Positions 31,946 to 43,686 of a DNA stretch of 64,000 bases are shown piece by piece (within the stretch, counting starts at the first letter, position 1; each line of letters begins with the position of its first letter). The notes under the pieces are model-generated. The model had not been told where the DNA came from. It was given only the letters and a program-made list of their open reading frames with translations, and searched no databases. Made by a program: the position numbers and the translations under genes. Source of the DNA: Panicum virgatum (lineage: Eukaryota > Streptophyta > Magnoliopsida > Poales > Poaceae); assembly GCF_016808335.1 (NCBI RefSeq), contig NC_053148.1, forward strand, positions 50,360,930-50,424,929, given 5' to 3'.

Positions 31946-34699
31946 TCAACGACGTGAGTACATATCCCAGCCTGACTCTGGTTCTTTTCGCTTCAGCACC
32001 AACCCAGAACTGCCACCTTGTGACATAGTCCTCGTGCGATCATCCATAAAGATGGTCTGACCCTGGTAGGACACAGGCCAGTAGCTTCCGGCTTCCCTAC
32101 GTGCACCTTCAGATGGCACTACATAGTTGAAATCCATGCTAGGATGATAGTAACTCAATTCATTAGATGAGGGTGGGGTTGCTCTGGTGCTGAAAGATGG
32201 ATGAGAAATGCCGAGGCTTAAACCTGATAGCGGTGGTATGACTGGTGCACCCTTTGCATCAACCATGTATGGAACGCCTCCTGGGGCAAAGAAAGCGGAC
32301 GGGAAAGGCATAGCAGGTTGAAATGGATAACTGACCCCACTATAATCAGAAGTATGTGCAAAAGACTGAATAGATCTCGCAGGAACTCTTGATTCCGCGC
32401 TCGGTCCCAGAAAGTTATGCTGGTATTGTTGCCCATGTTCTTTCTGCCCAACAAGTATCCTCTTACCCATAATTGTCACGGCAGAATGATCGGATGAATC
32501 CCTTGCAGGAGTCTTGACAGAAGACCCATCTATTCCACGTCCAGAACCATCAGTGATTGACATGTTGTCATTCAAGTCAAAGTTTCTGACTGCAGGTTGC
32601 CTTGAAGAAGAGGAGGAAGAAGGTTGACTCCAGTTGCCATTGAATTGTTGGCGGTTCCACATAGGCGCTACATTGCTTGCAGTGACAGCATCTTCCTCAT
32701 CGCCACATGAGCAATTGAGGTCAAGTTTCAGTCCTCCGCTCACACCAACTGCTGTAGAAGCACCCTTGGAAGCTAGGTCAAATGAAGCTGGCAGGATTGC
32801 TGTTGAGAGTGGCTCACCAGAAGTAGCACTATCACTGTCAGCTACATTTAAATCAAATAGCACATTGCTTGTCTTATGTGAAGCAGCTGACAGCGACTTC
32901 TCTGCATCAGGAGTCCGCCAAAGTGAAGCTGGCCGAAAGGCACTGGTTGCAGCAGAGCCTTTCCACCCGAGTTCACCTTCAAAGTGGAGTCGAGCTGGAA
33001 ACACAGATGAGCCTCTTGAAGCAGCCACAGCTATAGGCATTGACAGATTGACAGAATTACTAAGAATGGACTTGGGATTACAGTCAGCTTCCTCTGGACA
33101 CAGATTTTCATTGAGGTCTAAGTTCCCCAGTTCCACACCCCGTGTATGTTTTCTACTCAATGGACCACTGCCATCGGTAATGCCTGATCCATCCTCCTTA
33201 AGAGATGAGGAACTTCCTGAATCAGCACCTGTAGTGGAAGATTTATTGTCATTCAGTTCATCAACAGTAGGTACAGGCTGCCGCCGTGCTTCCAAGCCAG
33301 GACTATCAGCATTCCTGGAATTAATATCAGGAGAACCACAAAAGGGTCCTCTGTAATCAATGACCTCCCGTTCCACCTCAATAGCTACCAGACGTGCTAC
33401 TTCTAGTGCATCTGTATCATCATACTCTGCTAGTCGTGTTGACTTCTCCCCTTTCAATGCAGACGATTTTGTGTCTGTTGCCTTTGAGGGATCCCCAAAG
33501 CTCTTCATGCATCTCTTCAATATATATTCACTGTCCATGCCTGTATCATCTGTACTAGATGATGATGTAGGTCCCTCTTCTTTGCCTGTACTTTCCTCAG
33601 ACAAACCTTGCAAATCACGGGTTACAGCAGTGAGATGGTTCAAAGTGGCCACTGTATCCTTCTCTAAACGAAATCTACCAGCTGCAAATGGTTCAGATTC
33701 CCTAATACATGAGCTGGTTGAAACAATGTTATCCTCCAAATCCATTTTGCTATTAACAAATAGCTTGTCAGGTTTATTAGGCTCTACAGACATGGCCGCT
33801 GGCGTCACATCCAAAGGTGCATCTTGCGCAGAACTGCTCTTTGCATTGATCGAGTTTGACCGGAGTATGGCACTCACGGACAAATCTACATCATTTGAAG
33901 CAGAAGTTTCCTTGGTGATGGACTGTCCATCTTCTAAGCCACCATGACATGCAGATGTAGGGGACGGTACCAAGTTCTTCGCATCTCCTAGTGTTGTGTT
34001 TCCATTTGACGAATTTGGCGATGTCAGCGCTGGTGGTTGCTTTGTCACATCTGTATTATCATTGGTCCGGGAAGGATCAGACAAAGGTGCATCTGAACAA
34101 GTCATCACCTCAGGTTTTGATTGATCAACAGTATTTCCAACTTCGTTCGCTACACTCTGCTTATCAATTTCGGTCTTAAGGCTAACTTCTGGAGTCTTCT
34201 GATCAGTCCGACATGCCTCCTCTGTACCAAAATGTTTTTCATTTGTACCATATTTTGGTACAGTGCTCCACTTCTGACAGAGTGCTCTTGCCTTTTGGTT
34301 GATCACGGCATTTCCGTGAGCAAGTAGGTGGTTAACAGTAGATATAACTCCACTCGAAGTTGACTGCTCATTATTGATCGGAAGACACTCCAAGGCAGTT
34401 AGTATTGCAACAATTAGATCCTCAGCTGAAACGCTCACATCCCCACCACAATTTTGAGCATCCTGAAGCCAATGGTTGAGAAAGCCAACACCGTTGAGGT
34501 GAACAAAATGTTGAAGGCACTCTTCATTCTTTGTGGATGCTAGTGTGTTTGCAGCAGTAGAACACTGCCTTATCATGTCGGCTGTGTTAATCTCAGCAGC
34601 GTCTTTTAGCTTCTGGATCTCGGATATAAGCTCGGCCATTCTTGCAGGAGTTGAAATTCCATCCTTCATCTCAGTTAGAGTGAAGAAATCCTCGAGCAT
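31946..34699 (-). CDS. TFIIS N-terminal-domain protein
   Basis: Plant protein with a TFIIS N-terminal (LW, PF08711) helical bundle, a fold that binds other transcription elongation factors; it resembles the Arabidopsis family that includes At4g24200. One long coding exon of 917 codons starts MLEDFFTLTEMKDG. The LW domain is at residues about 20-145 (VGFLNHWLQDAQN, INQKARALCQKW). The remainder is mostly disordered and Ser-rich, with four FDLN/LDLN-type motifs (NLDLNEN, LFDLNVAD, LKLDLNCS, NFDLNDN) and a C-terminal LVLKRKEPESGWDMYSRR that I recall as conserved in the family. It lacks the BAH domain of relatives such as SUO. Splice signals indicate 5' UTR exons 35587-35985 (approximate), 35261-35314, and one ending at 34794. 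Confidence 0.9.
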   Translation of the reverse strand: MLEDFFTLTEMKDGISTPARMAELISEIQKLKDAAEINTADMIRQCSTAANTLASTKNEECLQHFVHLNGVGFLNHWLQDAQNCGGDVSVSAEDLIVAILTALECLPINNEQSTSSGVISTVNHLLAHGNAVINQKARALCQKWSTVPKYGTNEKHFGTEEACRTDQKTPEVSLKTEIDKQSVANEVGNTVDQSKPEVMTCSDAPLSDPSRTNDNTDVTKQPPALTSPNSSNGNTTLGDAKNLVPSPTSACHGGLEDGQSITKETSASNDVDLSVSAILRSNSINAKSSSAQDAPLDVTPAAMSVEPNKPDKLFVNSKMDLEDNIVSTSSCIRESEPFAAGRFRLEKDTVATLNHLTAVTRDLQGLSEESTGKEEGPTSSSSTDDTGMDSEYILKRCMKSFGDPSKATDTKSSALKGEKSTRLAEYDDTDALEVARLVAIEVEREVIDYRGPFCGSPDINSRNADSPGLEARRQPVPTVDELNDNKSSTTGADSGSSSSLKEDGSGITDGSGPLSRKHTRGVELGNLDLNENLCPEEADCNPKSILSNSVNLSMPIAVAASRGSSVFPARLHFEGELGWKGSAATSAFRPASLWRTPDAEKSLSAASHKTSNVLFDLNVADSDSATSGEPLSTAILPASFDLASKGASTAVGVSGGLKLDLNCSCGDEEDAVTASNVAPMWNRQQFNGNWSQPSSSSSSRQPAVRNFDLNDNMSITDGSGRGIDGSSVKTPARDSSDHSAVTIMGKRILVGQKEHGQQYQHNFLGPSAESRVPARSIQSFAHTSDYSGVSYPFQPAMPFPSAFFAPGGVPYMVDAKGAPVIPPLSGLSLGISHPSFSTRATPPSSNELSYYHPSMDFNYVVPSEGARREAGSYWPVSYQGQTIFMDDRTRTMSQGGSSGLVLKRKEPESGWDMYSRR

Positions 34700-35016
34700 C
34701 TTGCCTTTTTTACCGCTGGTCTGCTACTTGACCCTTGGATGGAATCTTTTTTGGGTCCAAGGTTCACCAATATTCATTAAGTTGGAAAAAATTCCTGAAA
34801 GGGGCATAGTAATTCAGTCAACAACGAGTAATAGGGGCAGAATGTGAAGAAAAATTATTGGTGTGCATGGATTATGTGGACAAGAGTTTGTTGTTAAACG
34901 GCCGGCGGTGTAAATAAGAAAAGAGGCTTTACTCATGCAACCAACGAGAGAGAGTAACACGGGAGGCAAAGTAGTTTAAAGCTGTAAGCGTGGGCAACGC
35001 GCGGAGTAAATAATCC

Positions 35017-35102
35017 ATTCGTGTTAACAAGGCATGCTGTACCATTTGCAACAGTAGCAATTCGTGTTAACAAGGCATGCTGTATCATTTGCAACAGTAG
35101 CA
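35017..35102. repeat. 43-bp tandem duplication
   Basis: Two adjacent copies differing at one base (words TTCGTGTTAACAAGGCATG and CATTTGCAACAGTAGCA), within the predicted leader intron of the TFIIS-domain gene. Confidence 0.92.
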
Positions 35103-35689
35103 TATAAGTGCGACCTGATGAATCGCCTTAGCAAACATAGTTGGTATCAAATCAGTAGTGATTCATCATAAATAGAGGCTAATTATTGCAATCAGTGGTG
35201 GGCGAATAATTAAAAGCCCAGCGGTGGCCGACCGAGGAGGATACAGAGAGGTTGGATTACCTGCGGAGCTGTGGCGGCTGTCATATGACCTTGGAAGTCC
35301 CCAGGGGTGAACGTCTGCAAGAGAGGGGCAGCAGCAAGTGAGGAATGTGGTACCATGGATCTTAAGCAAGCGGATGGATAATCCCATATTGGTATTGAAG
35401 AAATGAAATGAGATGGGGAACGTGTGCTAGCGGTAAATAAAGTATTTTTATGGCATATTAGACGAAGGAAGAGTCATTTGATTCGGTTCTGGCCGGCGCG
35501 AACAAAGAAATCCATGGGCAATCGGCAAGGACGAAGGATGGATTGAAATTGACGGGAGGCAGAGGTTAGTTAGGGTTCCTTCTTACCAATCGAATGGAAT
35601 CGAATCGAAGGCGAAGGCAGGAGGGAATCCCGATCGAATTGGGGACTGGGGGGGTTGGGAGGACGGACGGCCCCCGACTCCACCTCCAC

Positions 35690-35728
35690 GGCGGCGGCGG
35701 CGGCGGCGGCGGCAGCAGCAGCAGGGGA
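35690..35728. repeat. GGC/GCA trinucleotide repeat
   Basis: About 39 bp of CGG followed by CAG triplets in the first leader exon of the TFIIS-domain gene. Confidence 0.85.
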
Positions 35729-36009
35729 GGAGGGGAGGGAGGGAGGGGGCGGCGGGAGGCCTGGATCTGGAGGGGGTGGAGGTGGCGTGTTCTCTGCGGT
35801 GTTGGTGCTCGCCTGCTGGGTCGGGTCGGGTCGAGTCGGGCCGGGTCCGTTCCGTTCCGTTCCGCGCGGGGAGAGGCCGAGGGAGAAAGGGCTCGGCCTT
35901 GCCTTGCTTTGCTTTGCCTTGGGAACTTCCCCCACTGGACAGCGTTCCATTCCCCTGCGAGGATCAGGGATGGTAATGCATCATGACCGTCTCTTCACGA
36001 TTCAACTTA

Positions 36010-36020
36010 ATTTTTATACA
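36010..36020 (-). promoter_or_regulatory. TATA-like element of the TFIIS-domain gene
   Basis: On the minus strand GTATAAAAATT lies about 65 bp before the first ATG of the leader. This would put transcription start near 35985. Inferred. Confidence 0.4.
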
Positions 36021-36420
36021 TTATAGTTCAAAATTGTAAAGAATTAAAATTCGGCTCTTTCAAGATCCGAATCTTAAATTATCTAAATCAAATTTCAAGG
36101 CCCTGTCGATGATCCTTTTTCTTTTATTTTACTATTGGAGCATATCATTTTCTTTCATTCACCTTTTACTTGTATTCATGCCTGGCTCAAAACAACACAA
36201 CACAACACTAGTAGCAATCAAGCAAAGCAGCAAGAGACGGACGGACGGAAGAGGGTGTGATCTTTTCTCTCTCTCATCATGTCAAAAGCACGACCCAAAT
36301 TACTACAATGTAGGCAGGCAGGCGAGGTCAATGCTCCCTCCTTGCCTCTCTTTGTTGTTTGTGGCCAAGTAAAGCAACGCAACACAACCTGGTCAAGACA
36401 GGCATGCAGTTCATAATTTG

Positions 36421-36545
36421 ATCATATTATTCTACAATAAAAATATAGTAATGATAGATTAATTAGATTTAATATATTTATCCGATAGATTAATTAGATT
36501 TAATAAATTTATCCTATAAATTAGTCTTCATTTTATAATTAATCT
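36421..36545. repeat. AT-rich MITE remnant
   Basis: Repeated words TAGATTAATTAGATTTAATA and TTTATCC(G/T)ATA resemble the core of the small grass inverted-repeat elements found elsewhere in the window. The ends are not recognisable. Confidence 0.35.
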
Positions 36546-36779
36546 ATGTTTAATATTTGTAATCAGTATCCAAACCATCCCATGGATTTCTGGGTCGGCT
36601 TTCCCTACCCCGATGCTTTTGCTCCAGTCCCAGCTGCCTCCAACCCAAGAACCCAACCCACTCGCTTTTGGTTGCCATTGCCACTGCGCACTGCACAGCA
36701 GCTGCGGCAATGGCATCCTCCTCCTTACTTTCTGCCTGTCCGGGCCCAGCAACACATGCCACATGATATCTCTACGGGA

Positions 36780-37620
36780 TAATTTACAAAACAGACTTCT
36801 TAAAAAAAGATAATTTACAAAACAACACTTATTTTATTTCAAAAAATAATACTTTACAAAACATCACTTGTTTGGTTTTTCAAAAAAAAACAGCACTTGT
36901 TTTGTTGGTGCTCAAGAAATAGCACCGGTAATTTGTGTATTCATAAAATAGCACAAGTGCCTATGCAATTTACGAAACAACACTAGTCCTCATTTTCCGT
37001 CGTTTTCAGTTTCATCATGATTTTATCAAAAGCAAAAGACCAACTTATCCTTTGTATTTGTCGACAGATTCCCGAGCACAATAACTCCTTTACCTCACAA
37101 TATGCTAAAGCCGAATTAACCAAAATTTATATGCTAGTGTAGTATGAGATGAAAAAGTCTAATATCCATGATTGGTTGTAGATGATTTTTTTCTTCAATT
37201 TTTCATAGTTTTAACCTGTTTAGTTGAATTAGCCAAAATGTGTGCTAGTGTGGTAAGATAGACTAAAATATTTTGCTTATATGATGTATACGCATGAGAC
37301 TCTATTTATTAGAAGAGTTAATGATTGCTTTTAATCTCATTTGTCTTTCTGTCAATGCATTTCTTTAGAGATATAATATATATCTCTCAGGTAGCGTAAT
37401 AAATTTTGATCCGCTTTTAGTTTTCTAACAAATTTGATGGCAGTTTTGCTGAATCAAAATCTTCATAATAAATTTGATGGCTTTTAGTTTAAGAATAGGA
37501 AAAGCATATGAAGTGCTATTTTACAAATTTATTTTATGAAACCGGTGTTGTTTGATAAATACATGAATTTAGAGTGCTGTTTGCTGGACACCACCAGAAA
37601 GTAGTGACGTTTCCTGAATT
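36780..37620. other. AT-rich block with internal inverted words, possible old transposon
   Basis: Several copies of AATTTACAAAACAACACTT-like sequence on the left (36780-36990) are related to the reverse complement of the right end (37510-37600; CATAAAATAGCAC against GTGCTATTTTA). No gene is visible. This would fit a degraded inverted-repeat transposon. Confidence 0.35.
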
Positions 37621-37768
37621 TATGCCAATTTGAATATGATGATGATGGTAATGATCAATCAACAAACTCTCCTCTCCTCCTCTGACCTCTCAGGCTCTGG
37701 GCTAAACCGCCATACTGCCCTGCTCCAATCATATGGGTTGAATGAATCCTAGTTCCATCAACGTCCGT

Positions 37769-37793
37769 CCCCCCCCCCCCCCCCCCCCCCCCC
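37769..37793. repeat. Poly(C) run, 25 bases
   Basis: Homopolymer beginning 21 bp beyond the stop codon of the prolyl oligopeptidase gene, so it would be a G run in that gene's 3' UTR. Confidence 0.85.
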
Positions 37794-37813
37794 AATGTCA
37801 TCTTCCATCACAT

Positions 37814-40800
37814 TCACAACGAAGCCAGCTTTGGAGTCATGCCCAGCGCCTTGAGGATAAATGCGTAAGTAAACGCATCTTCTTGTAATTTCTCAAACCT
37901 GCAACCACAACAAAACCATCATCAGCATCTTACTCCTCCTACCTTACTTTGCTTCATCTACAAAACAAACTACTTCTGTACCTTCCCGACTTGGAGAAGT
38001 GTCCAGCACCCAGCTCGCACTTGAACAACAGAAGATTGCCATCTGTCTTCAGCTCCCTCAGTTTCGCCACGTATTTCGCCGGTTCAGAGTACATCACGCG
38101 AGGATCTGGTTCGTTATCACAAACCAAACGACTCAGCAACCTACCAGTGTTTTTTTCAAATGCAAATCCAAGGGACACCTACCGTTTAAGCCAGCGGTGA
38201 CAAGAATGTTGGGATACTCTTGTGCTGCCACCTGTCACATGGACAAACAAAACACCGCACCTTAATAACACTACATATTAATGCATGCATTCAGAGGCCC
38301 ACTCCACGGCTAACATACATATTTTCACCAGAAATAAACATCATCCTAGCTTCATCATTAGTAAATAATATGCCAAGGGGAACACAAACATCACCACTTA
38401 CATTGTCAACAGGAGAGTATGATTTCATATAGTAGTAATATTCTTCTTTTCTTGGATCACCCCACTCCTGAACCAAGGGTAACAAACACGGATTCATGAG
38501 AACGGAAACAAGTAGATAGCCGTAACAGAATGGACGAGTGTACAGATCGAACAAAAAACATCACAGAATTGCAATTGTCACGCAAGTGCCAACTATTCTG
38601 TTCCTATTCTCAGGCACAAAGCATAAGGAAATTAAAGGACAATTCATAAGCTAAATTTGTTCAGATTATTAAGGAGTCTATAATAGCTATTATAAAAAGG
38701 AATCATCGTATCCTACCCCCCGAGACTTGCTCAAGTCTAACGTACCAATCTTTGCCCAAGTATCTAGCCCGTCCATGGTGTAGTGGGACAAATATTCAAA
38801 AGGATGCATTGCTTAAACATTTGGATGGATATATCAATTGGTATTGATCTGATGATGTGGTACCCAAATGTGATTAAGTGTTAGGGAAAGGAAAAAACAG
38901 CACCAAAGAACATTTCCAGAAAGTATCTCTACAAATTATTTTTTTGCTAATTATAAAATGGCAATATGATAGTGGAACATGCGGGGGGGGGGGGGGGGGG
39001 GGGAATAATGGCATAATAAGCATCTGAACCGAAGAGGATGGATACCTCCCATTCAGCTGTTGTCAGTGGGATAGTTGGATCAAGCATAGTTGTCACAACA
39101 TCAACAAAAGGGACTCCAGCAACAGCAGCCTTGAATAAGTCAGGCCTCATATTTAGGACAGCACCCATCAGTAAGCCACCTGCACTTCTGCCATTGACGC
39201 AAAGCTTTTCCTTGGAACAGTATTTGTTTTGTATCAAGTGCTCAGCACAATCAACGAAATCGGTAAAAGTGTTCTTCTTCTTCAAAAGCTTCCCATCCTC
39301 ATACCATTTCCGGCCCATTTCCCCACCACCACGAATATGAGCTATCACATATATGAAACCTCTATCAACTAGAGAGAATCTTGATCCTCTGAAACTCGGA
39401 TCAATGCAAATCTGCAACCATAACAAAGTGTGAGCCAATACCATTCTGTTCCTGAAACCTAGATCATCGAGAGACCAGAATTCTGATCAAATTTTGCTGG
39501 TAATTCATTGCTAGGTCCTGACAAGGAATTTTTAATCTTTATAGTATCAAATTATTGAAGCATATCATTCAGCAAGCAAACACTTGAATAACTGAATGCC
39601 ACTGTTATCACTTCAAAATGACAATGAATAATGGCAAATGAATATAAGATGCCGCTGTTAGAGGAGTCAAGGGCCTATTGGGCCTTAGCCCATTAGGGTT
39701 TATTAGTTGCTTGCTTAGGGGCAAAGTCAAACCTCTCTATATAAAGAGAGGAGATGTATCAATCTAATCAAGCAAGAGATTAGAAGGAAATCCCTTCTCT
39801 CTTGCCTAGTCAAGGGCCTATTGGGCCTTAGCCCATTAGGGTTTATTAGTTGCTTGCTTAGGGGCAAAGTCAAATCTCTCTATATAAAGAGAGGAGATGT
39901 ATCAATCTAATCAAGCAAGAGATTAGAAGGAAATCCCTTCTCTCTTGCCGGCCGTGGGCAAAGCCCCGCGGCCGGCGTTCCCAGCGCCCCTACAGCCCCA
40001 AAACCCTAGCCGCCGCCATCTCGTGAACAGTACCCGCGGGTACTGTAGCGCGCCCATCGCTGCTGCCCTCCCTCTCTCTCGATCTCAATCCCAACAACGA
40101 CCATAACATGTGGCTTGCTAGACGGGCCTGGTGAGCTGGTCCTTTCGAAGATTTTGGCCCACGATCAGGCCATTACACGGCTGCTCCCAGGCGTGCTGCA
40201 TGGGCTGGTGATCTGCTGCTGTTTTTGGAAGATTTTGGGCCACATTCAGACTAGTCCATGGTTGTTTCCCTGGGACCCAGGCGGATACATACATGCAGGT
40301 CCAGCACACGGAGGGTGTCCGCCGTATCTTCAGGAGTCAAAAATAAAGAATCGCAGTTTATTTAAAATAAGCCGAGATGTAAAAGGCTTGTTCTTAGGTG
40401 TTCGGTTTGCGTCTAGTGGAGTCATCATTAGGTTGCAGCTCGAGGACGAGCTGCATGTCTGGGTGGGGAGTAGTGTTAGAGGAGTCAAGGGCCTATTGGG
40501 CCTTAGCCCATTAGGGTTTATTAGTTGCTTGCTTAGGGGCAAAGTCAAACCTCTCTATATAAAGAGAGGAGATGTATCAATCTAATCAAGCAAGAGATTA
40601 GAAGGAAATCCCTTCTCTCTTGCCGGCCGTGGGCAAAGCCCCGCGGCCGGCATTCCCAGCGCCCCTACAGCCCCAAAACCCTAGCCGCTGCCATCTCGTG
40701 AACAGTACCGCGGGTTCTGTAGCACCGCGGGCACTGTAGCCCCCATCGCTGCTGCCCTCCCTCTCTCTCGATCTCAATCCCAACAACGACCATAACAGCC

Positions 40801-43686
40801 GCATTAGCAAATAAGCAAATACAGTCTGTGTTCTATAAGTGTTGCATACATATAAAGAAGAATTACATAAACATTCCAAATGAAATATTCGCATCCCAAA
40901 ATGACCCAAAGATGCATACCTCGTAGGAGCCATAGCCATATAGCAGCAAAGGGTCTGAGCCATCAAGCTTCACAAGATCTTTTCTGTATAGAATGGACAT
41001 GGGGATCTGAGTGCCATCGGCTGCAGCAGCCCACTTCCTTTCTGTTACATAATTCGATGCATCATATCCACCTAAAACCTACGAAAATTTAGGAGATCAT
41101 ATCACAATTGCTTTGCAAAAGTAATAAAAAATATGTCAATGCAGGTCAGAATACCAAAAACACACACAAAAAAATCTAGTGCAACTAATAGCTTACGGGT
41201 TTAATCTTCTTCAGCACAGACTCCCCTGAATCCATATCATAGTCGTAAACAGAGGGTGGGGTCCTCATTGAGCTATAATGAAATCGAAGAACAGTGGAAT
41301 GAAACTGTGACTCCTCAGGGTCCACAGCATATGTTGGATCAATAAAATCAATCGTCCGACCTCCCTGAAGTTGTCCAATTGTCTCTCCAATAGCAGGTAG
41401 CCGGTATACGGTTACTTTGGGCAGGCCATTCTCACGCTCATATACAGCAATATGGTTGTCAAAGAGCTGGATGTCCTGTATTTTCACACTGAAGGGAGTA
41501 TCAATTTTGATGTGATGGTGACATGTTATGTACTTTTGTTGCCAAATGGTTATGAAAGGTTCACAAATCATTCTTCATCAAGAGCAACTTAACAAGATAG
41601 TATCGCAACAATATAAACAAATTGTTCGAAGTTATTCCTGAACTAGTATGATACTGGGTTCGTGACATATCAACCACAAGAATGATTTCTGAAACTTGTA
41701 TAACAGGTAAGTACCTTTCTCTATGTGGTAGCAGTACAGTGGTCTCAGCTACATTATCCAGTGGGCAAGCAACCAATTCAGAATTGTAAAATTCATCACT
41801 TCGCCTTGTAATAAAGAAATGATTTCCACGATGACTAGCTGTTGTATCAATGCCATACACACGAGGCGTCAAAACCGCAAGTTCCTTGTTCTGTTTGGAT
41901 GTGTCCAGGTAGAATATAAAGCTAGTGTTTTTGCTTCCAGACCCAACAAATAAATATTTCTTGCTTTCAGAGGCTTGAAGGCCAAGAGAAAATGTGTCAT
42001 CTTTCTCATGATAAAGACAAGCATCGCTTGATTGATCAGACCCTAACTTATGGAGCCATACCTGCAAAGGCCCATAAAATATAAGATGAATATAATTATA
42101 AAAAATTCCACCGTGAAAATTATGTCACAGCTGATGCTAGAACTAAGAACCATTCATTAAAATAACGTATACAGGCACAGCAACATAACTAATCAATCTA
42201 AAAAAAAAGTGACCTGAAATTTCAACTGAACTCATAAAACAAGATCATGCCATGTAGGACTTAGAAGAAGCGAGAGGAACAAGCGACATACTTTATCTGG
42301 CCGAAGAATGCTATCCATTGTAATGTAAACAAGGTGATCATCACCAGCCCACTCAATGTCAGAAGTAATTCCTTTAAGTGGTTGCCCAACATATTGTCCA
42401 CTCGCGGAGTCAATGACATAGACAGTGTAAATTTCATCGCCTTTAGTGTCTTCTGCATAAGCCACTAGCTTATTGTTGGGACTGACCTGAAACGAACAGT
42501 TAAATTGTATTAGACACAAGGAACATCCAAGGGGCACGCGTGAGAGGAAAACACCTTGAAAGGGAGAAGTGGGTAGGGAGGTCAAACTGACAGGTTTACC
42601 TTGAAAGCACCAATGCTGTAGTAATCATGGCCCTCAGCCTTGACATTCTCATCCAGAATAATATGCTCAACAGGAGCATCAGGTCCTGTGGGCATCACGT
42701 CGTGGACTGTAATTGGAGCATCGGGTGGTACAAGGCGCCTACAGTGTTGTGCATACTCCTTGCCAGCCAATGTCCTTTCATAGTAGTAGTACTGCCCTTT
42801 GCGAAGAGGTGCATCTATATCATCCTCCTTAATTCTTCCTCTGATTTCAGCATATATTTCATCCTCGAGTTGCTTGACATCTGAGTTGCCAGGGTAAGCT
42901 ATAGATATGAGGAGTGAAATTGAAGGGACAGACTCCTTACAGCAGTAAGATCGAAATAGAACTGACACTCTAGCAGAGCAGGAAACAATGAGGATAGATT
43001 GTCCTGTCCGCTCTACAGCATGATACACAATCAATTCGGCAACTAGTCTGAAGGGACTGATCTTGTAGCTTCTAATAATAAGCGACAAATTAGAATTAGA
43101 ATTATATCGTGACGAAACGATGGTGCGTCTAGGAAGTGGATCGAAGCTAGTTTAAGCCAAGGCCCGAAAGAGTGAAAGCCATCTAGATTATCTGGCGTTG
43201 AGCACAGATCGTCGCTGATCCAAGGCGCGCGAGCACAGATCGAAGCGATACGCAAAAGCTGCGAAGGAACAGGTAGGAAGCATCCGATCCGGCGGGGCGG
43301 TGCGACAACTGCAGTGGTAAAGTGGTACTGCTGGACTGACCGGACATGACGGCGGTAGTGTAGTCGTTCTCGGCGCGGAGGTGCGCGAGGACGTCGGGGT
43401 CGGATCGGGAGTCGTCGCGGAGCCAGTAGTAGTTGTCGACGCGGACGTCGCCGTGGTCGACGAGCTCACGCGGCACCTTCTTCGCCACCGGCGGCGCCGC
43501 CATGGACATGGAGGAGTAGGAGTGCGCAAGGGAAGAGCCGCGACAGCAGGAAGGGGCCCCGAAGCCGGAGGAGGAGGAGAGGAGGAGGAGGAGAGCGCGG
43601 CGGCGCGAGAGCGTTGGAGAGATCGCGCGTGGGAGAAGCGGACGAAGTCTGCAGCGGGGCAACGACGAGCCCACCACCCGCAGCAT
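37814..43686 (-). CDS. Prolyl oligopeptidase family protease (oligopeptidase B / protease II-like)
   Basis: Serine peptidase of family S9A; bacterial relatives cut short peptides after Lys/Arg. Eleven exons from 43686 down: 43341-43686, 42600-42880, 42292-42486, 41715-42061, 41197-41488, 40920-41078, 39046-39411, 38402-38467, 38183-38231, 37982-38105, 37814-37898; sum 2,310 nt, 769 residues, no internal stop. The Arg/Ser/Leu-rich first 50 residues could be an organelle-targeting peptide; alternative Mets follow (MSMAAPPVAKK). A beta-propeller region is followed by the catalytic domain with Ser616 in NGRSAGG, Asp701 in DPRV and His736 in GAGHFSKSG, so the triad is complete. It resembles Arabidopsis At1g50380. 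Intron 6 carries an LTR element, and a Tat LTR begins 247 bp upstream of the start. Confidence 0.95.
38983..39003. repeat. Poly(G) run, 21 bases
   Basis: Homopolymer in intron 7 of the prolyl oligopeptidase gene, 43 bp beyond exon 7; a C run in the transcript. Confidence 0.85.
39656..40797 (+). mobile_element. Small non-autonomous LTR retrotransposon in an intron
   Basis: 1,142 bp flanked by the exact 5-bp duplication GCCGC (39651-39655 and 40798-40802). LTRs begin TGTTAGAGGAG and end CCATAACA: 39656-40108 (453 bp) and 40474-40797 (324 bp). The 365-bp interior encodes nothing recognisable. A purine-rich GGGTGGGGAGTAG precedes the right LTR as a polypurine tract. The GCTCGAGGACGAGC word before it is of a kind seen near the 3' end of gypsy internal regions, so it may derive from a Ty3/gypsy parent (inference). 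It lies opposite in strand to the host gene. Confidence 0.92.
39666..39951 (+). repeat. 143-bp tandem duplication inside one LTR
   Basis: The segment GTCAAGGGCCTATTGGG...CTCTCTTGCC, including the TATA-like CTATATAAAGAGAGG, is present twice head to tail in the left LTR (starting 39666 and 39809) but once in the right LTR. This accounts for most of the LTR length difference. Confidence 0.92.

Larger units (their letters stand above)
34724..35950 (-). other. Upstream open frame in the 5' leader of the TFIIS-domain gene
   Basis: From ATG 35950, through predicted splices 35587|35314 and 35261|34794, one frame runs without a stop into the last leader exon and ends at TAG 34724-34726. That is eight codons before, and in the same frame as, the main ATG. 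The encoded peptide is Pro- and Ala-rich (polyA stretch from the GGC repeat). It may be a translated uORF, or chance reading of a GC-rich leader. Confidence 0.4.

Noticed and set aside
32634..33947. Two plus-strand frames of 240 and 195 codons
   Set aside because: They mirror the TFIIS-domain gene's Ser-rich codons and have no start context or family.
35594..35986. Plus-strand Gly-rich frame
   Set aside because: It is produced by the GGC triplet repeat in the leader of the minus-strand gene.
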